Assembly (NCBI RefSeq): GCF_014647835.1
Contig: NZ_BMPY01000004.1
Coordinates: 209,118 to 273,117 of the forward strand
DNA length: 64,000 nt
Direction of reading: 5' to 3'
Source: Microbispora rosea subsp. aerata
GTDB lineage: Bacteria; Actinomycetota; Actinomycetes; Streptosporangiales; Streptosporangiaceae
Shown here: in pieces, positions 18,602 through 27,452 of the stretch
Layout of the letters: every line of letters begins with the position of its first letter
Numbering within the stretch: position 1 is the first letter of the stretch
The notes under the pieces: model-generated
What the model was told of the DNA's origin: nothing
The model's input: only the letters and a program-made list of their open reading frames with translations
Database searches by the model: none
Position numbers and translations under genes: made by a program

Positions 18602-19324
18602 ATGAGTGTGCTCGTGGTGACCGGGACGGATACCAGGGTCGGCAAGACGGTGGTGACGGCCGCGCTCGCCGTACTGGCCAGGGAGCGGGGCGCGACGGTC
18701 GCGGTGGTGAAGCCGTCGCAGACCGGGCTGGCGGCCGGGGAGCCCGGGGACCTGGACGAGGTGATCCGCCTGTCCGGGGTGACGACGACCTTCGAGATGA
18801 CGCGATATTCCGACCCCCTCTCCCCCGCCGCGGCGGCCCGCGTCTGCGGCATGCCGCCGCCGTCGCTCGCGTCGGCCGCGTCCTTCATCGAGGAGCTGGC
18901 CGAGTCGAACCGCCTGGTCCTCGTGGAGGGCACCGGCGGGCTGCTGGTCCGGTACGACGAGGAGGGCGGCACGCTCGCGGATCTGGCGCGGCGGCTGCAC
19001 GCCCCGGTCCTCGTGGTGGTGCCCGCCGCGCGAGGCACCCTCAACCACACGGCGCTGACGCTGGAAGCCCTGGCGCATCGGGGTCTCGACCTGGCGGGCG
19101 TGGTGATCGGGTCCTGGCCGGCCGATCCGGGGCTCGCGGAGCGGTCGAACGTCGCCGACCTGGAGATGCTCGCCGCCCGGCCGCTGTCGGGCGCGCTGCC
19201 GGAGGGTGCGGGGGCGCTCGGGCGGGAGGACTTCGCCCGCGCCGCCCGCGCGGGACTGTCTCCCGCGCTCGGCGGCACCTTCGACCCGGCCGTGTTCCGC
19301 GCGACCTTCAGGCTGCCCCACTGA
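18602..19324 (+). CDS. bioD: Dethiobiotin synthetase
   Basis: ATP-dependent carboxylation of 7,8-diaminopelargonate to dethiobiotin, the penultimate step of biotin synthesis. 240 residues, beginning VLVVTGTDTRVGKTVVTAAL, which carries the P-loop GTDTxVGKT. The VVKPSQTG and EGTGGLLV motifs are present. The ATG at 18602 is chosen by homology; no clear ribosome binding site precedes it, so it may be leaderless. bioA, bioB and bioF are not in the window. A tandem-repeat tract begins right at the stop codon. Confidence 0.92.
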   Translation: MSVLVVTGTDTRVGKTVVTAALAVLARERGATVAVVKPSQTGLAAGEPGDLDEVIRLSGVTTTFEMTRYSDPLSPAAAARVCGMPPPSLASAASFIEELAESNRLVLVEGTGGLLVRYDEEGGTLADLARRLHAPVLVVVPAARGTLNHTALTLEALAHRGLDLAGVVIGSWPADPGLAERSNVADLEMLAARPLSGALPEGAGALGREDFARAARAGLSPALGGTFDPAVFRATFRLPH

Positions 19325-19672
19325 CGGCAGGCCACTAAACCTGTGACGGCAGGCTACCCAGCGCGACCGCCCCAGCGAGGGAAGGTCCCCCAGAGCGGCC
19401 GCCCCTGTAACGGCAGCCCATCAAGCCCTGCGCGGCAGACCACTCGCGCGGCTGACCCAGTGGCGGAAGGTCACCTAGCGAGGCTGACCCAATGACGGCA
19501 GGCGACTGAGCGCGGCTGACTCAGTGGGGGAGGTCACCCAACGCGTCCTGATGGCAGGCGACCGAGCGCGGCCACCCTACTGACGGCAGGCCGCCCAAGG
19601 CGGCCACCCCAACGACGGCCCCCAGTGCGGCTGCCTCAGTGGAGGCGGGCCGAGCGTGGCCGCCCCTGTGGC
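19322..19672. repeat. Tandem minisatellite, about 11 diverged copies of a 30-32 bp unit
   Basis: Starts at the bioD stop. The unit begins TGACGGCAGGCGACTGAGCG and continues with a GCGGCTGACCCAG-like half. Copies are clearest at 19342, 19461, 19492, 19577 and 19620. Neither strand gives a believable protein. The remaining gap to 20039 holds no supported gene and must contain the promoter of the next enzyme. Confidence 0.65.
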
Positions 19673-20039
19673 GCGGCCGGCCAATCCCGGCCCTCCGGGG
19701 CGGAGTAGCCGCGGCGGCAACGGGCATCAGCAGAGGGGACCGGCGTTCTCCAGTGACTGGAGGGCATCGGCCCTTCCTCTGTTCCGAAGGGAGTGTTGAA
19801 AGAGCGCTGCCCGTCGCGGGCGTGGCTCCGGGCGGACGCGTCGCGAGGCTTGCGGCCGGAAGAGCTTGCAGCCGGAAGGCCAAGCGGCCGGAAGACCGTG
19901 CACCCGTGAGGCTACGGGCGACCGGTCTCGCGGGCTTCCGCGGGTGGGGCGACAACGCCGCCAGCGCGCCTTGGGCCACGCGTGGCAGGGCATGGCTTTC
20001 GAGACACGACCAAAGTGACCGACTGGTAGGTTTCACCCT

Positions 20040-21686
20040 ATGGAGTCCCCCAAACACGCAGGCGACATCGCGGTCGCCGTCTCCCAGGCCTACGGCGTGG
20101 ACACCATGTTCACGCTGTCCGGCGGGCACGTCTTCCCCCTGTACGACGGGGCCGTCCATCAGAACATGCGCATCCTGGACGTGCGCCACGAGCAGAGCGC
20201 GGTGTTCGCGGCCGAGGCGACGGCCCGGCTGACCCGCAAGCCCGGCCTCGCCGTGCTCACCGCCGGCCCCGGCGTCACCAACGGCGTCTCGGGGGTCGCC
20301 ACCGCCCACTTCAACGGCTCCCCGGTCGTGGTGCTCGGCGGGCGCGCCCCGCGCTCCCGCTGGGGCTCGGGGGCCCTGCAGGAGATCGACCATCCACCGC
20401 TGCTGGCGCCCGTCACGAAGCTCGCGTTCACCGGATCGGGGGCGGACTCCATCGGGCAGGACGTCGAGACGGCCTTCCGCACCGCCCTGGCCCCGCACCG
20501 CGGCCCGGTGTTCCTGGACATCTACATGGACGACCTGTTCTCGCCGTCGCCCGAGCACGTCCCGGAGACGCTGACCCCGTCGCCGCTGGAGCCCGATCCC
20601 GAGGCTCTGGCCGGCATCGCGCGGCTGCTCGCCGAGGCCGAGCGCCCGGTGCTCGTGCTGGGCTCGGACGTGTGGATGGACCGCGCCGAGGAGGCCGCCA
20701 GGGACTTCGCCGAGGAGTGGCGCCTGCCGGTCATCCCCAACGGCCAGGGCCGGGGCATCCTGCCCGCCGGACACGAGCTGCTGGTCACCCGCGCCCGGAG
20801 CGTCGCGTTCGGCCAGGCCGACCTCGTCATCGTGGTCGGCACCCCGCTCGACTTCCGGCTCGCGTACGGCTGGTTCGGCGGCAAGGAGGGCACGCCGCTC
20901 GCCAGGGTCGTGCACATCGCCGACGCGCCCTCCCAGATCGCCACGCACACGGGTCTGTCCGGCTCGGCCGCGGGCGACCTGTCGGTCATCTTCTGGGGCC
21001 TGTCGGCGGCCTGCGGGTCCGCCGGGGTGAACCCCAAGACGTACGAGCCGTGGGTGAGCAGGCTGGGCGAGGCCGCGGCGGCGGCGATCGCCGGGGACGC
21101 GGCCCTGCTGGAGTCGGACGCCGACCCGATCCACCCGATGCGCATCTACGGCGAGCTGAACAAGGTGCTCGCCGACGACGCGGTCGTCATCGGCGACGGC
21201 GGCGACTTCGTCTCCTACGCGGGCAAGTACGTCGAGCCGCGCCGGCCGGGCAACTGGCTCGACCCCGGACCGTTCGGCTGCCTCGGCACCGGGCTCGGCT
21301 ACGCCATCGCGGCGCGCCTTTCCAGGCCGTCGTCACAGGTCGTGCTGCTGCTCGGCGACGGCGCCGCGGGCTTTTCGCTGATGGACGTCGACACGCTGGT
21401 CCGCCACCGCCTGCCGGTCGTCATGATCTGCGGCAACAACGGCATGTGGGGCCTGGAGAAGCACCCGATGCAGCTGTTGTACGGCTACGACGTGGCGGCG
21501 GAGCTCCAGCCGCACTGCCGCTACGACCAGGTCGTCACCGCGCTCGGCGGCGGCGGGGAGCTGGTCACGTCGCCCGGCGAGATCGGCCCGGCGCTGCGCC
21601 GCGCGTTCGACTCCGGCGTGCCGTACCTGGTGAACATCGCCACCGACCCGGCGGTCGCCTACCCGCGCAACACGACCGGGGTGTGA
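20040..21686 (+). CDS. Acetolactate synthase-like thiamine-diphosphate enzyme (IlvG/IlvX type)
   Basis: A 548-residue TPP-dependent enzyme of the acetohydroxyacid synthase/oxalyl-CoA decarboxylase superfamily. The cofactor-activating Glu is E51 in VRHEQSA. The central domain is followed by the C-terminal TPP motif LLGDGAAGFSL...ICGNNGMWG (about residues 437-467). No regulatory subunit (ilvN/ilvH) is adjacent, and the 548 residues lack the usual extension of the anabolic enzyme, so the substrate is uncertain: it could be an IlvG-like paralogue, a sulfoacetaldehyde/oxalyl-CoA-type enzyme or another carboligase. It ends facing a kinase gene, with a shared hairpin terminator between. Confidence 0.85.
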   Translation: MESPKHAGDIAVAVSQAYGVDTMFTLSGGHVFPLYDGAVHQNMRILDVRHEQSAVFAAEATARLTRKPGLAVLTAGPGVTNGVSGVATAHFNGSPVVVLGGRAPRSRWGSGALQEIDHPPLLAPVTKLAFTGSGADSIGQDVETAFRTALAPHRGPVFLDIYMDDLFSPSPEHVPETLTPSPLEPDPEALAGIARLLAEAERPVLVLGSDVWMDRAEEAARDFAEEWRLPVIPNGQGRGILPAGHELLVTRARSVAFGQADLVIVVGTPLDFRLAYGWFGGKEGTPLARVVHIADAPSQIATHTGLSGSAAGDLSVIFWGLSAACGSAGVNPKTYEPWVSRLGEAAAAAIAGDAALLESDADPIHPMRIYGELNKVLADDAVVIGDGGDFVSYAGKYVEPRRPGNWLDPGPFGCLGTGLGYAIAARLSRPSSQVVLLLGDGAAGFSLMDVDTLVRHRLPVVMICGNNGMWGLEKHPMQLLYGYDVAAELQPHCRYDQVVTALGGGGELVTSPGEIGPALRRAFDSGVPYLVNIATDPAVAYPRNTTGV

Positions 21687-21692
21687 CCCGCC

Positions 21693-21731
21693 GGCGGAGC
21701 CCCGCGCACGTCCGTCGTGCGGGGCTCCGCC
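21693..21731. terminator. Bidirectional hairpin between convergent genes
   Basis: A 13-bp perfect outer stem (GGCGGAGCCCCGC / GCGGGGCTCCGCC) with a small inner ACG/CGT pairing. It lies 6 bp after the TPP-enzyme stop and 11 bp from the kinase stop, so it can serve both strands. Confidence 0.75.
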
Positions 21732-21741
21732 CGCGTGTACG

Positions 21742-23463
21742 TCAGGACGCCGCGGGAGAGCGGCTCGCCTCGACGCTCGGCGAGGGATTGGGCGTGGGAG
21801 AGGCGCACGGCTTCATCTGCACGGCGAACATGACCGTCGTGCCCTCCTTGACCTGCGTGTTCGCCGGGGGCTTCTGGGTGTAGACCAGCCCCTTGCACTC
21901 CCCCGGGCCGGTGTAGGCCACGTCCGGCTTGAGACCCAGCATGTTGAGCCGCGCCCGCGCCGCGCTCTCGCTGAGGTCCTTGAGCTCGGGCACCTTGACC
22001 AGGTTCGCGGTCGGGCTCGGCGAGGGCGACGGCGAGGCGGTGCGGCTCGGCGTCGGGCTGGGAGTCGGGCTCGGCGTGGGGCTCGTCGTCCTGCGCGGGG
22101 TGGGGCTCGTCGTCTTCGCCGGCACCTGCTGCGTCGGCTTGGGGGAGCGCCGTGCGGGCCGCGACGGCGTCGGGCTCGCCGGAATAGGTGATCCCACCGT
22201 CAGGGACGGAGCGGGCGACACGGGGGTCGTGGGCCCCGCGGAGGCCATGTTGATGCCGAGGGCGGCCAGACCGCCCACGACGACGAACCCCGCCACTCCG
22301 GCCAGGACGACCGGCATCCCCTTGCCCTTCCTGGCCCGCTGCGCCGCGCGCCTGGACGTACGGGCCCCCTGCTGGGGGGAGGCGACGGTGGCCGGCGGCA
22401 CGGCCGGGGCGTCGTTCCACGACTCGCGGGTGACGCGGTAGGTGTGGCCGGTGGACGGGACGGCCTCCGGCCCGCCGAGGTAGGGACCGGCCTGGGTGGT
22501 CGCGCCGGTGGGCGGCTGCGCGGGCCCCATGCCCGTGCCGGCCGGAGCCGCGGCCGGGCCCTGGAGGCCGTACCCCGCTCCGGCGAGTCCCTGCGGACCG
22601 TACCCGGCCGCGGCGTCGGGCGCCACGGCTCCGGGGGCCAGCACCGACTGGCGGGCCGCCTGGCTCATCGCGGCGGCCGACGGCCAGCGCAGCGCCGGGT
22701 CCTTCGACATCGCCCGTTCGACGATGGCCCGGACGGCGGGCGGCACGTCGGGCGGCAGCGGCGGCGGCTCCTCGCGGATGTGCTTGAGCGCGATCGTCAC
22801 CGGGGAGTCGCCGTCGAAGGGGCGCTGCCCGGCCAGGCACTCGTAGGCCACCACGCCCAGGGCGTAGATGTCGACGGCGGGCGTGACCGGAGCGCCTTCC
22901 GCCTGTTCCGGCGCGCAGTAGGCGGCGGTGCCGAGCACCATCCCGGCGTCGGTGAGGCGGGTGCCCTGGTCGGCGCGGGCGATGCCGAAGTCGGTGAGCA
23001 CCAGCGTGCCGTCGGGCCGCACCAGCAGGTTGCCCGGTTTGACGTCGCGGTGCACGATGCCACGCTCGTGCACGGCCTGGAGGGCGGCGGCGGCCTGCGC
23101 GATGAGCTCCATCGCGGGTTCGGCGCCGATGCGCCCGAGGCGGGCCAGCAGGCGGTCGAGGGGCTCGCCGTCGACGAACCGCATGACCAGGTACGCGGTG
23201 GAGCCGTCGCCCGGAACGTCGGTGACCCCGTAGTCGTAGACGTCGACGACCCCGGGGTGGTTGATGGTCGCCATCGCCCGGGCCTCGCCCTGGAAGCGGA
23301 CGGCGAATCCGGGATCGTCGAGGCGACCGGGGAGCAGCACCTTGACGGCGACGGTGCGCGCGAGGACGGTGTCCTCACCGCGCCACACCTCGCCCATGCC
23401 CCCGGCGCCGAGCCGGGCGTCCAACCGGTAACGCCCAGCCAGGGTCGTGCCTTGGGCCACCAT
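21742..23463 (-). CDS. Membrane serine/threonine protein kinase with one PASTA domain
   Basis: 573 residues. The N-terminal PknB-like kinase domain has glycine loop GAGGMG (19-24), VAVK41, HRDVKPGN (138-145) and DFG (158-160), followed by a Pro/Gly-rich juxtamembrane stretch and one transmembrane helix (VVLAGVAGFVVVGGLAALGI, about 385-405). An extracytoplasmic Ser/Thr-Pro spacer (PTPSPTPSPTPS repeats) leads to a single PASTA domain (about 485-555, VPELKDLSESAARARLNMLG). PASTA domains sense muropeptides or lipid II in this family. One PASTA rather than the three or four of PknB suggests a specialised paralogue. No cell-division genes adjoin it. Confidence 0.92.
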   Translation of the reverse strand: MVAQGTTLAGRYRLDARLGAGGMGEVWRGEDTVLARTVAVKVLLPGRLDDPGFAVRFQGEARAMATINHPGVVDVYDYGVTDVPGDGSTAYLVMRFVDGEPLDRLLARLGRIGAEPAMELIAQAAAALQAVHERGIVHRDVKPGNLLVRPDGTLVLTDFGIARADQGTRLTDAGMVLGTAAYCAPEQAEGAPVTPAVDIYALGVVAYECLAGQRPFDGDSPVTIALKHIREEPPPLPPDVPPAVRAIVERAMSKDPALRWPSAAAMSQAARQSVLAPGAVAPDAAAGYGPQGLAGAGYGLQGPAAAPAGTGMGPAQPPTGATTQAGPYLGGPEAVPSTGHTYRVTRESWNDAPAVPPATVASPQQGARTSRRAAQRARKGKGMPVVLAGVAGFVVVGGLAALGINMASAGPTTPVSPAPSLTVGSPIPASPTPSRPARRSPKPTQQVPAKTTSPTPRRTTSPTPSPTPSPTPSRTASPSPSPSPTANLVKVPELKDLSESAARARLNMLGLKPDVAYTGPGECKGLVYTQKPPANTQVKEGTTVMFAVQMKPCASPTPNPSPSVEASRSPAAS

Positions 23464-23931
23464 TTGCGCCCCGTACCCCCTAAGTCACTCGACCCCCGAA
23501 GGTGTCCAACAAAGCAGGTTCGTGTCGCGGCTAGATAACGACAAGTTCACGGAACCCTGTACGGTAAGGGATCCAGGCCCGGGGGTCGGAAGTCGAGCCT
23601 ACCTGTTATCCGCCCCTACTACCGTGCACCGTGCGCCGTGCCGTCCGGTGACGCGGCGTGACCCGGGCGGCCGTGCGGCGGCGGTGCGGGCAGCAGTGCG
23701 GTGGCTCCATCGCCGTGGCGACCGGGCGGGCCGCGTGATCACCATGTCCGGCCGGCCGGTGATCGCGGTAGAGGTTCACAGCGCACCACCCTAGCCGCTG
23801 TCCGCCGCCGAACGCCGGGAAAGCGGCATGGAGTCCCCGCTGCCCGTTAAGACGCTTGTCCGCCCCTTTTGGTTCATCCCCTCCGCCTCTTCGCCTCCAC
23901 GAGGGGATCACCACCGAATAGGCTGACCCGC
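23464..23931. other. Divergent intergenic region without a gene
   Basis: 468 bp between the kinase and the thioesterase starts. An AT-richer patch (TAGATAACGACAAGTTCACG, about 23531-23550) is a likely promoter for the kinase. I see no tRNA or small RNA signature. Confidence 0.45.
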
Positions 23932-24318
23932 ATGAGTGTTGCTCCGGGTCTGCGCGCCGAGGTCCTCATCATGGTGGAGCGTGAGGACACGGCGATACGG
24001 GTCGGCAGCGGCGACGTGCCGGTGCTGGGCACGCCGCGGCTGCTGGCGTTCGCCGAGGGGGCCACGGTCAAGGCCGTCCAGCATCATCTGGAGCCGGGGC
24101 AGACCACGGTGGGGACCAAGGTGCTGATCGAGCACCGTCTGCCCAGCCCGGTCGGGATGCACGTCGAGATCGGCGTCGAGCTCACGGATGTGGACGGCAG
24201 GCGGCTCGTCTTCTCCGTGAACGCCGTCGACAAGACCGGCGCCCTGGTCGCCACGGGCACGATCGAGCGGGTCGTCGTCGACAGGGAGCGGTTCCTCTCC
24301 CGTCTCCAGACGCCCTGA
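23932..24318 (+). CDS. Hotdog-fold thioesterase (FlK-like)
   Basis: A 128-residue hotdog protein. The N-terminal ATVKAVQHHLEPGQTTVGTKVLIEH segment and the central hydrophobic strands match the fluoroacetyl-CoA thioesterase-like/acyl-CoA hydrolase group. ATG 23932 begins MSVAPGLRAEVLIMVE. It converges with the biotinyl-protein gene. A role in hydrolysing a small acyl-CoA is inferred from family only. Confidence 0.8.
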   Translation: MSVAPGLRAEVLIMVEREDTAIRVGSGDVPVLGTPRLLAFAEGATVKAVQHHLEPGQTTVGTKVLIEHRLPSPVGMHVEIGVELTDVDGRRLVFSVNAVDKTGALVATGTIERVVVDRERFLSRLQTP

Positions 24319-24450
24319 CTCTGAACGATCCGTCGCCGGACGCCCCATCCCCGGGCGTCCCGTCCCGGAACGCCCGGCCGCCGAACACAGGAGCGCCCCG
24401 TCCGTCTTGAGGCGTACGGCCCGCGACGGCGCCCCGCTCTCGCGACGCCC

Positions 24451-24663
24451 CTACTCGATGGCGGCGATGAGGTCGCCCTCCTGGACGACGTCGCCCTCCT
24501 TGATGTGGAGCTTGGTGACGGTCCCGGCGTCCTCGGCGATGACCGGGATCTCCATCTTCATCGACTCCAGGATCACGAGCGTGTCGCCCTCCTCGACGGC
24601 GTCACCCTCGCTCACGACGATCTTCCAGACGTTCGCCACCATTTCGGCGCGCACCTCGGCCAC
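24451..24663 (-). CDS. Free-standing biotin carboxyl carrier (biotinyl-domain) protein
   Basis: A 70-residue biotinyl domain with the biotin-accepting Lys in ESMKMEIP. It is similar to M. tuberculosis TB7.3 (Rv3221c), also a stand-alone biotinyl protein near whiB1/pdtaS. The GTG at 24663 is decided by GAGGGGAG seven bases upstream; a longer in-frame start exists at 24693. It follows the biotin carboxylase gene by 31 bp, so the pair likely forms a carboxylation half-reaction module. No carboxyltransferase gene is in the window. Confidence 0.9.
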   Translation of the reverse strand: MAEVRAEMVANVWKIVVSEGDAVEEGDTLVILESMKMEIPVIAEDAGTVTKLHIKEGDVVQEGDLIAAIE

Positions 24664-24694
24664 CCGCAAACTCCCCTCAACGTAATCCAGCAAA

Positions 24695-26029
24695 TCAGGC
24701 TGATCTCATCCGGGAGACCAGCCCGGTGTCGTAGTCCCCGCTCACGAAGTCGGGGTGGTCGAGCAACTCGGCGCAGAACGGCAGGTTGTGCTTCGGCCCC
24801 TCGACGCGGAACGCGGCGACGGCCTCCCGGCCCCGCCTCAGCGCCTCCTCGCGGGTGGCGCCGACGACGCAGAGCTTGGCCATCAGCGGATCATAGAACG
24901 GCGTGACCGTGTTGCCCGCCGCGTATCCGGAATCGACGCGCACCCCCTCGCCCACGGGCTCTTCCCAAACACCGATCTTGCCAGGTCCCGGCAGGAACCT
25001 GCGGGGGTCCTCGGCGTAGACACGGAACTCGATGGCGTGGCCGGTCACCCGCGGCTCAACAGAGTAGACCTCCCCGGCCGCGATGCGGATCTGGTGCTCC
25101 ACGAGATCGAGGCCGGTGACCAGCTCGGTGACGGGGTGCTCCACCTGAAGGCGGGTGTTCATCTCCAGGAACACGAAGTCCTGGGCGTCGGCGTCCACCA
25201 GGCACTCGACCGTGCCCGCGCCGCGGTAGCCCACGGCCTGTCCGGCCCGTACGGCCGCCGCCAGCATGCGCTCGCGCAGCTCGGGGGTGACGCCCGGGGA
25301 CGGGCTCTCCTCCACGACCTTCTGGTGGCGCCGCTGCACCGAGCAGTCCCGCTCGCCCAGGGCGACCACGGTGCCGTCGGCGAGGCCGAGGATCTGCACC
25401 TCCACGTGCCTGGCCCGCTCGATGTAGCGCTCGAGCAGGATGGCCGGCTCGCCGCCGAATCGGGCGGCCGCCCGGGTGGCCTGCTCGAACGCCTTGGCCA
25501 GCGACTCGCCGTCGCGCGCCACGCCCATGCCGATGCCGCCGCCCCCGCCGGCCGCCTTCACCATCACGGGGTAGCCGATCTCCTCGGCGGCCCGCTCCGC
25601 CTGCGCGAGGTCCGACACCGGCTCCCTGGTCCCGGCGGCGACCGGCACGCCCGCCGCCTCCATCAGGTTACGGGCATTGATCTTGTCGCCCATCTGCTCG
25701 ATGGCCTTGGGGTCCGGGCCGATCCAGACGAGCCCGGCGTCGATCACCGCGCGGGCGAACGCCGCGTTCTCCGCGAGGAACCCGTATCCGGGGTGGACCG
25801 CCCGCGCTCCCGTCGTACGGGCGGCCTGGAGAACCTTGTCCACGTCGAGGTAGCTCTGGGCCGGGTGGGCCGGGCCGAGGAGCACGGCGTCGTCGGCCTC
25901 GCGCACGAACGGCAGGTCGGCGTCCGCCTCCGAGTGGACGGCGATCGCGCGCAGCCCCATGCCCCGCACCGTACGGATGATCCGGCGGGCGATTTCACCA
26001 CGGTTGGCGACGAGAACTGAGTCGAACAC
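24695..26029 (-). CDS. Biotin carboxylase subunit
   Basis: ATP-dependent carboxylation of biotin, AccC-like, 444 residues. It shows the N-terminal VLVANRGEIARRIIRT, the ATP-grasp glycine loop KAAGGGGGIGMG, ERDCSVQRRHQKVVEE and the catalytic EMNTRLQVEHPVTE. Unlike actinomycete AccA alpha subunits it ends before any fused BCCP domain; the BCCP is the separate gene just downstream. This split form is the AccC/AccB style. A carboxyltransferase partner must be elsewhere. Confidence 0.92.
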   Translation of the reverse strand: MFDSVLVANRGEIARRIIRTVRGMGLRAIAVHSEADADLPFVREADDAVLLGPAHPAQSYLDVDKVLQAARTTGARAVHPGYGFLAENAAFARAVIDAGLVWIGPDPKAIEQMGDKINARNLMEAAGVPVAAGTREPVSDLAQAERAAEEIGYPVMVKAAGGGGGIGMGVARDGESLAKAFEQATRAAARFGGEPAILLERYIERARHVEVQILGLADGTVVALGERDCSVQRRHQKVVEESPSPGVTPELRERMLAAAVRAGQAVGYRGAGTVECLVDADAQDFVFLEMNTRLQVEHPVTELVTGLDLVEHQIRIAAGEVYSVEPRVTGHAIEFRVYAEDPRRFLPGPGKIGVWEEPVGEGVRVDSGYAAGNTVTPFYDPLMAKLCVVGATREEALRRGREAVAAFRVEGPKHNLPFCAELLDHPDFVSGDYDTGLVSRMRSA

Positions 26030-26162
26030 GCAGCCAACTCTAGGATGATCCCCCGCTTCGGCCCCCCGCCCGTTTCAACGGAACGCGCGGGCCGAATCTG
26101 TAGGGTCGCCACAATAACAACGGCTCCGGCGTGGCCTTGAGGGGGTTTTGATGCTACGTCTG

Positions 26163-27452
26163 CTACAAGCGTGTGACGGGCATGAGTCGGTCCACGACGC
26201 GCGCCATCGCCTCCACCACCGCGGGGTCGTAGGCCGTGCCGCCGTCGAGGCGCAGCCGCTCCAGGGCCGCCGCCGCGCGGTCCCTGTCGGTCGAGCCGCC
26301 CACGATGTCGTCGTAGGCGTTGGCGGCCTTGATGATGCGGCTGGCCATCGGCGGTGACTCGCCGAGCGGGTCGCACTGCCGCCGGACGATCTCCGCGACG
26401 CCGTGGAGGACTCCGGTCTTCCTGATCACCTCGGCGCCCAGCTCGGCGATGCGCTTGGCCTGGGCCGGATCGGCCAGCACGGTCGCGCCGCCGGGGATCG
26501 GGTCGCGCAGCGAGAGCTGCCCGATGTCGTGCATGAGCGCGGCGTACTCCAGCTCCAGAAGCTGCGGCTCGGCCATGCCCAGCTCCCGTCCGATGGCCAC
26601 GGAAAGCTGGCTGACGCGGCGCGAGTGGCCCGGCTCGACATACCCGCCGACCTCGGTGACCCGGCTCAGCGCGCGCACGGTCTGCAGGTAGGTCGCCCGG
26701 ATCCCGGCGTACTTGCGGAACGCCACCTGCGTGACGAGCAGCGGCGCGGCGAACGCCGGCAGCGCGGTCATGTCCATGCTGTGCGAGGCGAGCGTGAGCA
26801 GGATGCCCGAGGCCGCCACGGCGGCGCCGAGCGGCGCGGCCATCCTGATCTCGTCGCGTACGGCGACGCCGAACGCGGTCCTGACTTGACCGGCCCGCAG
26901 CATTGCCGCGATCACCACGTCGGCCGCGAGCATGACCATCACGAGCACCGCCATCACGCCGAGCGCCGGCCACCAGTCGCCGTGCCGGTCGGGCGTGTCC
27001 CGTGCGGTCTCCCCCAGGAATCCGGTGAGCGGCCGGTAGGCGAAGGCGAGCAGCGACCCCGCGAGCAGCCGCCTGGCCAGCGCGTCGAGGCGCGGCGGCC
27101 GGCCGACCGCCAGGTGCGGGAGCCCGCCGGCGATCATGCCGACCGACATCACCGCCACGACCTGCAGGGCGGAATGGGTGGCGGGCCGTCCGCCCACGTC
27201 GAGCAGCAGCGCGTATCCCAGGGAGGCGGCCGTGGCGATCGGGGCGACCTCCCGGTTGCCCGGCATGGTGAGCCGGGCCAGCTCCCCCGCGGCGATGAGC
27301 GCGCCGAACCCGATGGCGACCCGCGGGTCGGTCAGCCCCACGGCCGCGGTGTGGGCGATCCCCGCCACGGTCAGCATCCCGGCCGCGCAGATGAGCAGGA
27401 GCTGGCCCGAGTCGAGGCCCACGTGCCTGGGCGTCAGCCGGCGCTCCCTCAC
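26163..27452 (-). CDS. Membrane HD-domain protein (degenerate HD-GYP partner)
   Basis: 429 residues: an N-terminal hydrophobic half with about six to seven helices (about 15-215) and a C-terminal HD phosphohydrolase-like domain with HSRRVSQLSVAIGREL and MHDIGQLSL (HD motif). The GYP block of c-di-GMP hydrolases is not visible (EIVRRQCDPLGESPPM stands at that place). The GTG start at 27452 overlaps the stop of the upstream HD-GYP gene (GTGA), so it is translationally coupled. It is likely a partner or a catalytically altered paralogue of that protein. Confidence 0.82.
   Translation of the reverse strand: MRERRLTPRHVGLDSGQLLLICAAGMLTVAGIAHTAAVGLTDPRVAIGFGALIAAGELARLTMPGNREVAPIATAASLGYALLLDVGGRPATHSALQVVAVMSVGMIAGGLPHLAVGRPPRLDALARRLLAGSLLAFAYRPLTGFLGETARDTPDRHGDWWPALGVMAVLVMVMLAADVVIAAMLRAGQVRTAFGVAVRDEIRMAAPLGAAVAASGILLTLASHSMDMTALPAFAAPLLVTQVAFRKYAGIRATYLQTVRALSRVTEVGGYVEPGHSRRVSQLSVAIGRELGMAEPQLLELEYAALMHDIGQLSLRDPIPGGATVLADPAQAKRIAELGAEVIRKTGVLHGVAEIVRRQCDPLGESPPMASRIIKAANAYDDIVGGSTDRDRAAAALERLRLDGGTAYDPAVVEAMARVVDRLMPVTRL

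Noticed and set aside
23464-23931. Possible tRNA or small RNA in the kinase/thioesterase gap
   Set aside because: No T-loop GTTCGA-type block or cloverleaf pairing seen.
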